A stretch of DNA of 23,263 bases, taken from NCBI GenBank assembly GCA_964592475.1, contig CAZQEZ010000069.1, positions 1 to 23,263 on the forward strand, given 5' to 3'. A model generated the notes under the pieces. That model was not told where the DNA came from and did not search any database. It saw only the letters and a program-made list of their open reading frames with translations. The first letter of the stretch is position 1. The number at the start of each line of letters is the position of its first letter. Positions 8,214 through 16,520 of this stretch are shown here, piece after piece. Both the position numbers and the translations under genes were made by a program. The DNA comes from CAZQEZ01 sp964592475 (GTDB lineage: Bacteria > Bacteroidota > Bacteroidia > Cytophagales > Cyclobacteriaceae).

Positions 8214-8718
8214 AGAAATAGAACATTTACTTCAAAAATATTGGCAGGCAAACTCCTCCTTACAAGAAGAAGAAAAGCTGAGGAATTACTTTTGTTATGG
8301 AGTTGTAGCTGAGCATTTAAAACAATACAAACCATTATTTCAACAAATAGCCGAAAGTAAATCATTTGCTGATAATGCCATGCTTAATGAGGATTTTGAC
8401 CAGCATATAATTGCTAAAATAAAGAATAATGAAAATATTGGCTGGTGGCAAAAGCTTAACCAACCTTTAAAAATTGCAGCTTCAATCATAATCGTATTTA
8501 CCGTAGGTTGGATTGTCTTTTGGCAAAGGCCGGATGCCGTTGTAAACGATAAAAATCACGTAACCATTAACGATCCTCAGCAGGCATATAAAGAGACTAA
8601 AAAAGCGCTACTCATGATTTCCGTAAACTTAAATAGAGGTAAATTGCATGCCAGCGAAAGCCTTAGCAAGATGGATAGTGCTCAAAATATAATAAAGGAA
8701 AATAAAAATTTAAAATAA
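8203..8718 (+). CDS. Putative membrane-anchored anti-sigma factor
   Basis: This 171-residue protein has a charged cytoplasmic-type N-terminus, one clear transmembrane helix at about residues 90-107 (KIAASIIIVFTVGWIVFW), and a polar C-terminal part that would lie in the periplasm. It overlaps the sigma factor gene by 11 bases and the next gene by one base (TAATG), which is the usual place and topology for an anti-sigma factor of an ECF system. I see no classic zinc-binding HxxxCxxC motif, so it is not a ZAS-type protein. The role is inferred from topology and gene order, not from a recognised domain. Confidence 0.65.
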   Translation: MDYKEIEHLLQKYWQANSSLQEEEKLRNYFCYGVVAEHLKQYKPLFQQIAESKSFADNAMLNEDFDQHIIAKIKNNENIGWWQKLNQPLKIAASIIIVFTVGWIVFWQRPDAVVNDKNHVTINDPQQAYKETKKALLMISVNLNRGKLHASESLSKMDSAQNIIKENKNLK

Positions 8719-9233
8719 TGAAAAAGTTGATTATCACATTTTTGGTGTTTGCTACAGGCTTTTCAGCAAATGCGCAGGATGATGCCATAAGTAAATTTTT
8801 TAATAAATATCTTGATGATGATAAGTTCACCTCCATATATGTGAGTGGTCGAATGTTTGAAATGTTTTCTGAAGTAGCGGAAGACCAGGAACAGGAAATG
8901 CAGAACATGGCTAAAGAATTAAAAGGTTTAAGGATTTTGTCTTCGGATAAAATAAATGGTAAAAAAATGTATAATGAAGCCATTACAAGCTTATCGGGCA
9001 AAGGTTATGAAGAATTGATGAAAATATCAGAAGGAAGCCAGGAAGAATTAAAGTTTATGGTAAAGGAAACTGATGGAAGGATTGATGAATTACTTATGCT
9101 TATTGGCAAAGAGCAAAATTTTTTCTTTATGAGTATTGTAGGTAATATTAATTTAAGGAAATTAAGCAAATTAGCATCCCAAATGAATATTCAGGGAATG
9201 GATCAATTACAACAACTAGATAAACAGCCCTGA
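8718..9233 (+). CDS. DUF4252-family exported protein
   Basis: This 171-residue protein has a signal peptide (residues 1-20, ending in SANAQ) and a mature part rich in acidic and amphipathic segments. The opening DDAISKFFNKYLDDDKFTS and the later FMVKETDGRIDELLMLIG match the general pattern of DUF4252 proteins, found in Bacteroidota behind ECF sigma and anti-sigma genes. It probably resides in the periplasm or as an outer-membrane-associated protein. It shares one base with the putative anti-sigma gene. The biochemical function of the family is not known to me. Confidence 0.75.
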   Translation: MKKLIITFLVFATGFSANAQDDAISKFFNKYLDDDKFTSIYVSGRMFEMFSEVAEDQEQEMQNMAKELKGLRILSSDKINGKKMYNEAITSLSGKGYEELMKISEGSQEELKFMVKETDGRIDELLMLIGKEQNFFFMSIVGNINLRKLSKLASQMNIQGMDQLQQLDKQP

Positions 9234-9297
9234 TAAAGCATAATTAAACAATAATTGTAACGCACCTGTTTGTTTCAAAGAATCAAATAGATTAGTT

Positions 9298-9552
9298 ATG
9301 AAAAAGACCAACAATATTATCGTGTTTTCAATTGTTGCCTTGGTGATTGGGGTTGTGTCCGGTATTATTTATGCCCCCGAAAGTGGCCAGCGAACCAGAA
9401 AGAAAATTAGAAGAAAATTCAGTAAAATGGAAGATGAGTTTAGCGATCTTTCCTATTCCACCAAAGAGGTATATAATGAAGTAAAAGATACTATTTTCAA
9501 TTTGAAAAATACATCTGAAGAAGCTGTTAAAAAATTTTTACATCACAACTAA
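9298..9552 (+). CDS. YtxH domain small membrane protein
   Basis: This 84-residue protein has one N-terminal transmembrane helix (about residues 8-25) ending in GIIYAPESGQRTRKKI, the hallmark G-x-x-x-A-P-x-S-G-x-x-T-R of YtxH/gas-vesicle-like stress proteins. The rest is a charged helix, probably coiled coil. Family members are often general-stress or envelope-stress genes. It lies 64 bases after the DUF4252 gene and may be the last gene of the sigma operon. A strong terminator follows. Confidence 0.85.
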   Translation: MKKTNNIIVFSIVALVIGVVSGIIYAPESGQRTRKKIRRKFSKMEDEFSDLSYSTKEVYNEVKDTIFNLKNTSEEAVKKFLHHN

Positions 9553-9592
9553 CCAAGCTGTGTTTTTGATTATAATAAAATTAAAATATCGG

Positions 9593-9622
9593 TCGGTTGT
9601 AGTTTATTCTACAGCCGATTTT
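9593..9622 (+). terminator. Rho-independent terminator after the YtxH gene
   Basis: TCGGTTGTAG and CTACAGCCGA pair over ten positions, one of them G-U, around a six-base loop. TTTT follows, with more T-rich sequence behind. It lies about 40 bases after the stop codon and closes the sigma operon. Confidence 0.85.
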
Positions 9623-9786
9623 ATGTTTTTGTTAAAATTCAATCATTTCTCCCCTTTTTGTTGTCATTTTTTTCCCTCAAGTACGTGAAATTATAAAAAA
9701 TATGTTGTAAAATTGAATTTTGGAATCCTTTTGATCCAATTTTCAATGTGAAAATTCGTTTAACTTCAACATAAATACTAATTTAC

Positions 9787-11292
9787 ATGGAAAAAAATAA
9801 TAAAAAGATCGTTTCACGAAGAAACTTCATAAAAGGCTCTGCATTAGCAGCAGCTGGCTTCACAATCGTGCCACGGCATGTCCTTGGTAAGGGTTATAAG
9901 GCACCTAGCGATACCTTAAATATTGCCGGGGTAGGTGTAGGAGGAATGGGTTTTGCTAACTTGAAAAACCTGGAAAGCGAAAACATCGTGGGTTTGTGCG
10001 ATATAGACTGGAAATATGCCAAGAGAGTGTCAGATTATTTCCCCAAAGCCAAAACCTACTGGGATTGGAGAAAAATGTACGATGAAATGGGTGATGATAT
10101 CGATGCAGTGGTAGTAGCTACTGCCGACCATACGCACGCCATTGTAGCTGCCAATGCTATTACCATGGGCAAACATGTATACGTGCAAAAGCCATTGACT
10201 CACTCAGTGTATGAATCACGACTGCTTACCAAATTAGCGGATAAATACAAAGTAGCTACTCAAATGGGTAACCAGGGTGCTTCCGGTGCCGGAGTTGCCG
10301 AAACTTGTGAGCTTCTTTGGAGCGGTGCTATAGGTGAAGTTACCAGAGTAGAGTCGTTTACAGATCGTCCTATTTGGCCTCAAGGATTAAATACTCCTGA
10401 CCAGGGCCACTGGGTGCCTTCTACTTTAGACTGGGAACTATTTACCGGTCCGGCTCAAATGGTGCCTTACAACGAAATTTACCATCCCTGGAACTGGCGT
10501 GGATGGTGGAATTATGGTACCGGAGCATTGGGCGATATGGCCTGTCATATTTTGCACCCTGTATTTGAAGGTTTAAAATTGGGTTACCCAACCAAAGCAC
10601 AAGGTAGTTCTACTTTATTATTAAGAGATAGCGCGCCAAATGCTCAATCAGTAAAACTTACTTTCCCCGAAAGAGAAAAAGTGGGTAAAATGAAGATGCC
10701 AGAAGTTGAGGTATTCTGGTACGATGGTGGAATTAAGCCTGAATTACCCAACAACTGGCCTTCCGGCAAGAACCCGAACAAATCTGGTGGTGGTACTTTC
10801 TTCTATGGCACTAAAGATATTCTGCATGCAGGGTGCTATGGAGTTCAACCGGAGCTTTTATCTGGTAATAAACCTAATGTAGCGAAAACCGAAAGAAGAG
10901 TTGAAGAAGAACTTGGCCTGGCCTGGAACAAGGGTGCTCATGAAGCTGATTGGGTACGTGCTTGTAAAGAAAGCCCTGAAAGTAGAAAACCGACAACTTC
11001 CGACTTTGCTGAAGCAGGCCCGTTTAACGAAATGGTAGTAATGGGAGTGATGGCAGTTCGCTTACAAGGTCTTGATAAAGTACTTGAATGGGATGGTGAA
11101 AACATGAAATTTACCAATATTTCGAACAGTGAAAATATTAAAACGGTTATCAAAGACGGTTTTGAAATTCACGATGGTCACCCAACCTTTAAAAAGACCT
11201 GGACTGATCCTGCGCCCGCGTTGGATTATGCCAATGAATTGATAAAACATACCTACAGGGATGGATGGAAATTGCCGGAAATGCCTGCATAA
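9787..11292 (+). CDS. Tat-exported Gfo/Idh/MocA-family oxidoreductase
   Basis: This encodes 501 residues. The N-terminus is a twin-arginine signal (SRRNFIKGS at 10-18, followed by a hydrophobic AAAGF stretch), so the folded protein with its cofactor is expected to be exported. The Rossmann motif GVGVGGMG (48-55) binds NAD(P), and the family EKP signature appears as VQKP (133-136), with DHTH at 114-117. The long C-terminal domain has WNWRGWWNYGTGALGDMACHI, typical of the Bacteroidota exported subgroup related to GH109-like enzymes. It probably acts on a sugar or glycoside; the substrate is unknown. It is a single transcription unit with a terminator behind it. Confidence 0.9.
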   Translation: MEKNNKKIVSRRNFIKGSALAAAGFTIVPRHVLGKGYKAPSDTLNIAGVGVGGMGFANLKNLESENIVGLCDIDWKYAKRVSDYFPKAKTYWDWRKMYDEMGDDIDAVVVATADHTHAIVAANAITMGKHVYVQKPLTHSVYESRLLTKLADKYKVATQMGNQGASGAGVAETCELLWSGAIGEVTRVESFTDRPIWPQGLNTPDQGHWVPSTLDWELFTGPAQMVPYNEIYHPWNWRGWWNYGTGALGDMACHILHPVFEGLKLGYPTKAQGSSTLLLRDSAPNAQSVKLTFPEREKVGKMKMPEVEVFWYDGGIKPELPNNWPSGKNPNKSGGGTFFYGTKDILHAGCYGVQPELLSGNKPNVAKTERRVEEELGLAWNKGAHEADWVRACKESPESRKPTTSDFAEAGPFNEMVVMGVMAVRLQGLDKVLEWDGENMKFTNISNSENIKTVIKDGFEIHDGHPTFKKTWTDPAPALDYANELIKHTYRDGWKLPEMPA

Positions 11293-11317
11293 AAACGATT
11301 GAAGTTTGATAATTTAT

Positions 11318-11350
11318 AAAAGAGGTTTGGAATTATTTCAAACCTCTTTT
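11318..11350 (+). terminator. Rho-independent terminator after the Gfo/Idh/MocA gene
   Basis: AAAAGAGGTTTG and CAAACCTCTTTT form a perfect 12-bp inverted repeat around a nine-base loop. The T run at the end of the right arm completes an intrinsic terminator, about 25 bases after the stop codon. Confidence 0.88.
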
Positions 11351-11517
11351 GTGTATAAGAAGTGATTGATTAAGTTAATTTGATCAACAAGAGTTATCCT
11401 TCACTACTACATCCATTTGCAATTAAAGCTATACAGCTTCGATAATTCACTGCAATGATAATATAAAGTTATTATATATTTTCCTGCTATTACCTTAGTT
11501 TAGAATATAATACTTAC

Positions 11518-11525
11518 TAATTTTG
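11518..11525 (+). promoter_or_regulatory. Putative -7 element for the BtuB-like receptor gene
   Basis: TAATTTTG matches TAnnTTTG exactly and lies about 40 bases before the preferred ATG. No clear -33 TTG is seen at standard spacing. The rest of the 11,351-11,563 spacer is AT-rich. It has no B12 box, so no cobalamin riboswitch is visible. Confidence 0.4.
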
Positions 11526-11563
11526 CAAATTGAAAATTTTAAGATTTGAATGTTCAAGTGGTT

Positions 11564-13492
11564 ATGAGATTACTATTGTCTGTAAGTTTATTATTATTGC
11601 TGTTGCTTTCGCAAGCACAAGCCCAATCAGAAGACTCCATGCGTACATACGAGTTGCAAGACATTGTGATACAAGAAAACAGATTACAAATTGCCTATTC
11701 GGATTACGCCAAAAATATCGACATTATTACTAAAAAAGATATAGAAAAAATTCCTGTTAATAATTTGTTTGATGTGCTCAGCTATGTACCAGGGCTTGAT
11801 GTGCGGCGCCGAGGAGTGGGAGGGGTGCAAGCAGATCTTTCCATTAGAGGCAGTACTTTTGACGAAACATTAGTTTTGCTCAATGGCATTAAATTATCCG
11901 ATCCACAAACAGGTCACCACCTTATGAATCTGCCTTTTGATTTAAATACTATTGAAAGAGTGGAGGTGCTGAGAGGAAGTAGCGCCAGGATTTTTGGTCA
12001 AAATGCTTTTGCCGGTGCAGTAAATATTATCACTAAGGTGCCTGATGAGAATTATATTCAGGTGTCCAGCTTTGCCGGGGTAGGACAAGGTGACTCCCGT
12101 AATTCCGATACAACTTATTATGATTCAGGCGTGGGGGTAAACATTGCCTATAGTCGGGAAAATTTTGGTCAATTTGTTTCAATTAACCATCAGCAATCCA
12201 ATGGTTACCGTTACAATTCTGACTACGATTTGACTAACGTTTTTTACCAGTCTTATCTAAAAGCTTTGGGTGGCAAATTCAATATTCAAGCTGGCTATTC
12301 CGCTCGTGAATTTGGGGCCAATGGTTTTTATTTCATGAATAGAGAGCGAGAAAAAATAAATACTGCTTTAGCGGCAATTGAGTATAACCGAACATTGGGT
12401 GATAAAATTAGCATCATGTCCAGAGCCTATTTTCGTAGTAATAAAGATAATTACCTATTGTTTTTTGACCAGCCTGAGGTTTTTCACAATGTCCATTTAA
12501 CCAATGTATGGGGAGGAGAAATACATTCCAGCTTTAATTCTGATTTAGGTGTAACGGGATTTGGTCTTGAAATTAGAAATGAATCAATAGAAGGTGTTGA
12601 AGAAGAACAATTGGCTACTAACCCCTTACTCAATGATGACAGTCGCTTAAATGCCGGGTTTTTTCTGGATCATCATTTTGAATGGGGCGTTTTTGATGTT
12701 ATTCCCGGCTTTTACCTCAACTGGCACCAGGATTATAGTTGGCAGTTGTTTCCGGGTTTAGATATAGGTGTTCAGGCAACACCCTGGCTCAGGTTTTTTG
12801 CCAACGCGGGTAAAACCTACCGCGTTCCTACTTTTTTCGATCTTTATTATGCCTCCGCTCCGGCTAAAACTTTTGGTGATCCTGATTTACGCCCCGGTGA
12901 AGCTTGGATTTACGAAGCTGGTATTCAAACTAATTTTAACCGAGTAACATTCGATCTTAATTATTTTCACCAGCAGGGAATCAATACCATAGATTGGGTA
13001 AATGACCCGGATAATGAGGATGTGATATGGCAAGCCAGAAATTTTTCTAACGTGCAAAAAAATGGGGTGGAAGCCTCGCTTACCTGGAGCAATCCATCTC
13101 CTGAAAGCTTTGACTTAAAGGGTGTTAATGTAAATTATACTTACCTCGATTCTTACCTGCAAAATAACAGGTTTACTTCCCGTTACGCAATAAGCCATTT
13201 CAGACACAAGTTTGTAGGTAATGCCAGCTTTCAATTAATTAAAAATGTTGACTTAGCTGTGGCATACCGGTATTTTTCACGGCCCGAATTTGACGATGAA
13301 AGTTTATTGGCCGGTTTAGATGACCAAACCGGTTATCATTTATTAGATGCAAAATTGAATTATCGCTTACCTAAGTTCAGCTTGTTTGTACAAGCCGATA
13401 ATTTGCTCGATTCATATTTTATAGAAGTGGCGGAGGTGCCCATGCCAGGGCGCTGGTTTAGGGCCGGGGTGCAATATCAATTTGGCTTATAA
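11564..13492 (+). CDS. BtuB-like TonB-dependent outer-membrane receptor
   Basis: This encodes about 642 residues. I take the ATG at 11,564 because it starts directly at a signal peptide (MRLLLSVSLLLLLLLSQAQAQ); a TTG at 11,546 would add six residues. There is no carboxypeptidase-like N-terminal extension, so it is not SusC-like. The plug domain has DVLSYVPGLDVRRRG, DLSIRGSTFDETLVLLNG and IERVEVLRGSSARIFG, and is followed by a 22-strand-type barrel ending in an aromatic residue region (RAGVQYQFGL). The VQADLSIRGSTF pattern is that of the BtuB-related receptors of Bacteroidota. The ligand is probably a vitamin or other small organic molecule, and the adjacent S-component-like gene fits that. 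The ligand remains unproven. Confidence 0.88.
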   Translation: MRLLLSVSLLLLLLLSQAQAQSEDSMRTYELQDIVIQENRLQIAYSDYAKNIDIITKKDIEKIPVNNLFDVLSYVPGLDVRRRGVGGVQADLSIRGSTFDETLVLLNGIKLSDPQTGHHLMNLPFDLNTIERVEVLRGSSARIFGQNAFAGAVNIITKVPDENYIQVSSFAGVGQGDSRNSDTTYYDSGVGVNIAYSRENFGQFVSINHQQSNGYRYNSDYDLTNVFYQSYLKALGGKFNIQAGYSAREFGANGFYFMNREREKINTALAAIEYNRTLGDKISIMSRAYFRSNKDNYLLFFDQPEVFHNVHLTNVWGGEIHSSFNSDLGVTGFGLEIRNESIEGVEEEQLATNPLLNDDSRLNAGFFLDHHFEWGVFDVIPGFYLNWHQDYSWQLFPGLDIGVQATPWLRFFANAGKTYRVPTFFDLYYASAPAKTFGDPDLRPGEAWIYEAGIQTNFNRVTFDLNYFHQQGINTIDWVNDPDNEDVIWQARNFSNVQKNGVEASLTWSNPSPESFDLKGVNVNYTYLDSYLQNNRFTSRYAISHFRHKFVGNASFQLIKNVDLAVAYRYFSRPEFDDESLLAGLDDQTGYHLLDAKLNYRLPKFSLFVQADNLLDSYFIEVAEVPMPGRWFRAGVQYQFGL

Positions 13493-13593
13493 TTTTTGTT
13501 TGAAGCTGTAATTTTGCTAATTTAGTAATCAATTAAAGTAATTCGCTATGATATTTGTATTGAAAAGGTTGTTGAATTAAATTAAGTTTTAGC

Positions 13594-14124
13594 ATGAACT
13601 CAAAAGTTGCAGGTATAAGTGTGGAAATAGCAAAAAGGGCGCAGTTGCTCGCCACTTTGGCCATGACGGCACTTGGTTTTCTTTTGCCGTTTGCCATTCA
13701 TTTTTTTCCAACTTTTCAAGGCACTCCTGTGGGGGCTATGTTTATTCCTATGTTTTACATGCCTTTTATTGCCAGCCTGTTTTTTCGTTTTCATGTTGGT
13801 TTTATCGCGGCTGCTTTGGCTCCCGTGTTAAATTATGCTATCACGGGTCATCCCACCATCAATTTGGTTACTATACTTACTATTGAAATGTCGGCTTTTG
13901 TTGTGATAGCTTTTTTTTTAAATCATGATAAAATTTTTAAGTATATAAGTGCACCTTTATCCTATTTAATTGTAAAAGTTTTTTCGCTGTTGCTGCTTAT
14001 TATCATTCCTTCACTGATAAACATCTCGCCAATTGATTTTTTTATAAACTCGGTTTCTACGGCAGTACCAGGGGTTTTAATTTTGACTTTATTGAATCTA
14101 ATTTTGATAAAATTTAAAAAGTAA
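13594..14124 (+). CDS. Integral membrane protein resembling an ECF-transporter S component
   Basis: This 176-residue protein has about six hydrophobic segments. The stretch GAMFIPMFYMPFIASLFF...HVGFIAAALAPVLNYAITGHP followed by IEMSAFVV matches the layout of ECF transporter substrate-binding subunits of the CbrT/PanT kind: a G-x-F-x-P-M-x-x-P loop, then P-x-x-x-x-x-x-T-G-x-P, then a conserved Glu in the next helix. Those proteins bind a vitamin in the inner membrane and work with an energising ATPase module encoded elsewhere. It lies 101 bases after the BtuB-like receptor gene, which supports a shared substrate. The family call is from pattern and size; no A or T component is present in the window. 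Confidence 0.6.
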   Translation: MNSKVAGISVEIAKRAQLLATLAMTALGFLLPFAIHFFPTFQGTPVGAMFIPMFYMPFIASLFFRFHVGFIAAALAPVLNYAITGHPTINLVTILTIEMSAFVVIAFFLNHDKIFKYISAPLSYLIVKVFSLLLLIIIPSLINISPIDFFINSVSTAVPGVLILTLLNLILIKFKK

Positions 14125-14137
14125 CCTAAGCATTTTG

Positions 14138-14145
14138 TATCTTTG
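14138..14145 (+). promoter_or_regulatory. Putative -7 element for the phosphoribosyltransferase gene
   Basis: TATCTTTG is an exact match to the Bacteroidota -7 consensus. It would start transcription near 14,152, after the TTG at 14,160 is ruled out by the short leader and just before the ATG at 14,175. No TTG is found at the usual -33 spacing. Confidence 0.5.
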
Positions 14146-14174
14146 ATCATAAACCATTATTGATTAAACACTCG

Positions 14175-14591
14175 ATGGTAAATATTACTTTTGCTGAAGT
14201 TAGTAAAAAAATATACGAATATGCTTGGCCGGCATTTGATGTTGTAGTAGGTATTGGCAGAGGAGGTATTGTGCCTGCTAGTTTAATCGCGCACCAACAT
14301 CAAGTGGAATTACATATTACACAAGTAAATTATAGGGATGATGCTAATAATCCACGTTTCCACTCTCCGGTCTTACTATCAGATACTAATCCTTGGGATT
14401 CTATTGCGCTAGACAAGAAAATATTGTTGGTGGATGATGTCTCTGTAACTGGCACAACTATGAATTATGTACTGGAATATTTTAATAATCACAAGGTAAT
14501 TACTTTTGCCTTGAAAGGAAAAGCAGACCATGTGCTTTTCAGTGATATAAAATCATGTGTTCACTGGCCCTGGAAAGTAAATGAAACCTAA
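14175..14591 (+). CDS. Purine-type phosphoribosyltransferase
   Basis: This type I phosphoribosyltransferase has about 138 residues. The PRPP-binding loop KILLVDDVSVTGTT is at residues 82-95, with the acidic pair Asp87/Asp88, and the N-terminal GIGRGGIVPASLIA supplies the first PRPP loop. Size and pattern resemble small xanthine/guanine-type enzymes (Gpt-like) that salvage nucleobases with PRPP. I chose the ATG at 14,175 over a TTG at 14,160, which adds only MIKHS. The gene lies 11 bases before the second receptor gene, so receptor and enzyme are probably co-transcribed. The base it uses is not readable, and a role in salvage of a vitamin moiety is possible. Confidence 0.8.
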   Translation: MVNITFAEVSKKIYEYAWPAFDVVVGIGRGGIVPASLIAHQHQVELHITQVNYRDDANNPRFHSPVLLSDTNPWDSIALDKKILLVDDVSVTGTTMNYVLEYFNNHKVITFALKGKADHVLFSDIKSCVHWPWKVNET

Positions 14592-14602
14592 ACAGAATAA
14601 TT

Positions 14603-16459
14603 ATGACTAGACTAATCCCTTTATTATTATCTTTTTTGATAATTTCAATTGAAACATTGGCTCAGCAAGAAGATACAACACGCATCTATGAATTGGACCA
14701 GGTGGTAATCACGGGTACCCGTATAAAAAAGGAAAAAGCTAAAATACCTAATAGTGTGACAATAGTTGGTGAGCAGGAGATAGAAGCAAGCGGTGACATG
14801 AATGTGCTGCCCTTGCTCAGTAGCAAAGTTCCCGGCTTGTTTCTCAATGAAAGAGGAATAGTTGGTTTTGGCGTTGGGCCGCGTTCTGGTGGTGGTATCA
14901 GCATGCGTGGATTAGGCTCCAGTGGTGACCCTGCTAATACCCGAGTACTAGTTTTGGTAGACGGTCAGCCGCAATTCATGGGGGTGTTTGGTCACCCTAT
15001 ACATGACTCCTATTTTAGTACCAATGTAGAGCGGGTTGAAGTAATTCGCGGGCCAGCCTCTATTTTGTATGGCTCTAATGCCATGGGTGGGGCAATTAAC
15101 CTGATTACTAAAAAACAGAAAAAGCAAGGATACCACGTGGGTGTCGAAGTTGGCTACGGTAGCTTTAATACCCGGCAATACAGTGCGCAAGGAGGATTGA
15201 AAAATGGAAAATTTGACGCTTCGTTTGCGGCAAACTATGTTTATACCGATGGCCACAGAGAGGATGCTAACAATGAATTTAGTACTATCGGTGCTTATGG
15301 CTCGGTAGGTTACATGGTAAATGATCATTTTAAGTTGAGGCTTGATGGTAATGTGAGCGATTCTTATTTTTATGATCCGGGAACTATTGCTGATCCGGTA
15401 CAAGAAAATAACAAATATGATTTTTTGAGGGGCAGAGTGGCGTTTTCAGTAGACAATGTGCATGATAAATTGGAAGGCTCGTTACGGTTTTTTTATAATT
15501 TTGGCGATCATGAGTTTGCTGATGGCTTCAATTCCAACGATATTAATCAAGGTTTTACTTTTTATCAAAACTTCAAACCATTTGCCGGCAACGTTTTTAC
15601 ATTTGGAGTTGATCATAAAAGATTTGGAGGAGAGGCCACTAACCCTGTATTTACCGTTGACGAGTCAATCGATGAAACAGACTTTTATTTATTAATCCAA
15701 CAATCAATTGATAAGTTAAATTTAAACGCCGGGGTTAGGATGGTAAACAATTCCATGTTTGGTTCGGAATGGATACCTCAAGTGGGTGCCAGCTATAACG
15801 CCACTACCGCTACCACCTTTAAAGTTTCCGCTTCCAAAGGATTCCGTAGCCCTGCTTTGGCCAATTTGTACTTCTTCCCATGGTCCAATCCTGATTTAGG
15901 TCCTGAGCGCATGTGGAACTATGAAGTGAGTTACCTGCAATCACTGCAAGATGGTAAAGCAAGCTTGGAAATTACTGGTTTCATAGCTCGCGGTGATAAC
16001 CTGATTCAAGTGGGTAGAAGAATGTTGCCAACTATCAATTCCGGTGAATTTAATCATAAAGGAATTGAATTTGCCGGAGCTTATCGTTTAAGCAAAGGAT
16101 TGAACTTGACTGCCAATTATTCTTACCTGGATATGACAAGAATACTGCCCTACGCACCCGGTCATCAACTGAACGTGCAATTGGATTACCACAATGAAAA
16201 GTGGCGTATGCAGGCTGGTGTTAGGATTGTGGATGATCTGCTGGTAGGGGCTGTTATGGAGCCCGTAGATCGTGAAGCTCCATTGGAAAACTATACATTA
16301 CTTAATTTCAGAGCCAGTTACGCGCTAATTAATGACCTTTCCATATTCGCGGAAGCCAATAATTTACTTGATCAAGAATATCAAATTGACCGGGGCTATC
16401 CATTACCAGGAGCTAATTTGATGGCTGGTGTAAAATACCGTTTACGCGATTTTCAATAA
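14603..16459 (+). CDS. Second TonB-dependent outer-membrane receptor
   Basis: This 618-residue protein has a signal peptide (residues 1-21, ending ETLAQ). A TonB-box-like segment, ELDQVVITGTRI, leads into the plug (SISMRGLGSSGD equivalent, LVLVDGQPQ, VERVEVIRGPASILYGSNAMGGAINLITK), followed by a beta barrel ending LMAGVKYRLRDFQ. There is no N-terminal carboxypeptidase-like domain, so it is a classical receptor of the siderophore/vitamin type. It directly follows the phosphoribosyltransferase gene. Its plug and barrel differ from the first receptor, so the pair is not a recent duplication. The ligand is unknown. Confidence 0.9.
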   Translation: MTRLIPLLLSFLIISIETLAQQEDTTRIYELDQVVITGTRIKKEKAKIPNSVTIVGEQEIEASGDMNVLPLLSSKVPGLFLNERGIVGFGVGPRSGGGISMRGLGSSGDPANTRVLVLVDGQPQFMGVFGHPIHDSYFSTNVERVEVIRGPASILYGSNAMGGAINLITKKQKKQGYHVGVEVGYGSFNTRQYSAQGGLKNGKFDASFAANYVYTDGHREDANNEFSTIGAYGSVGYMVNDHFKLRLDGNVSDSYFYDPGTIADPVQENNKYDFLRGRVAFSVDNVHDKLEGSLRFFYNFGDHEFADGFNSNDINQGFTFYQNFKPFAGNVFTFGVDHKRFGGEATNPVFTVDESIDETDFYLLIQQSIDKLNLNAGVRMVNNSMFGSEWIPQVGASYNATTATTFKVSASKGFRSPALANLYFFPWSNPDLGPERMWNYEVSYLQSLQDGKASLEITGFIARGDNLIQVGRRMLPTINSGEFNHKGIEFAGAYRLSKGLNLTANYSYLDMTRILPYAPGHQLNVQLDYHNEKWRMQAGVRIVDDLLVGAVMEPVDREAPLENYTLLNFRASYALINDLSIFAEANNLLDQEYQIDRGYPLPGANLMAGVKYRLRDFQ

Positions 16460-16520
16460 TTTGGGATCCTATTCAAACTTAAAGGTTAAATGATTGTTGC
16501 TAATCAATAAATTAAAGTAA

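Noticed and set aside
11351..11563. Possible cobalamin riboswitch before the BtuB-like receptor
   Set aside because: No B12 box or surrounding conserved stems; only a plain -7 box is visible.
13549..13581. Ten-codon frame MIFVLKRLLN before the S-component-like gene
   Set aside because: Too short, no function suggested, and a similar frame is expected by chance in AT-rich spacer.
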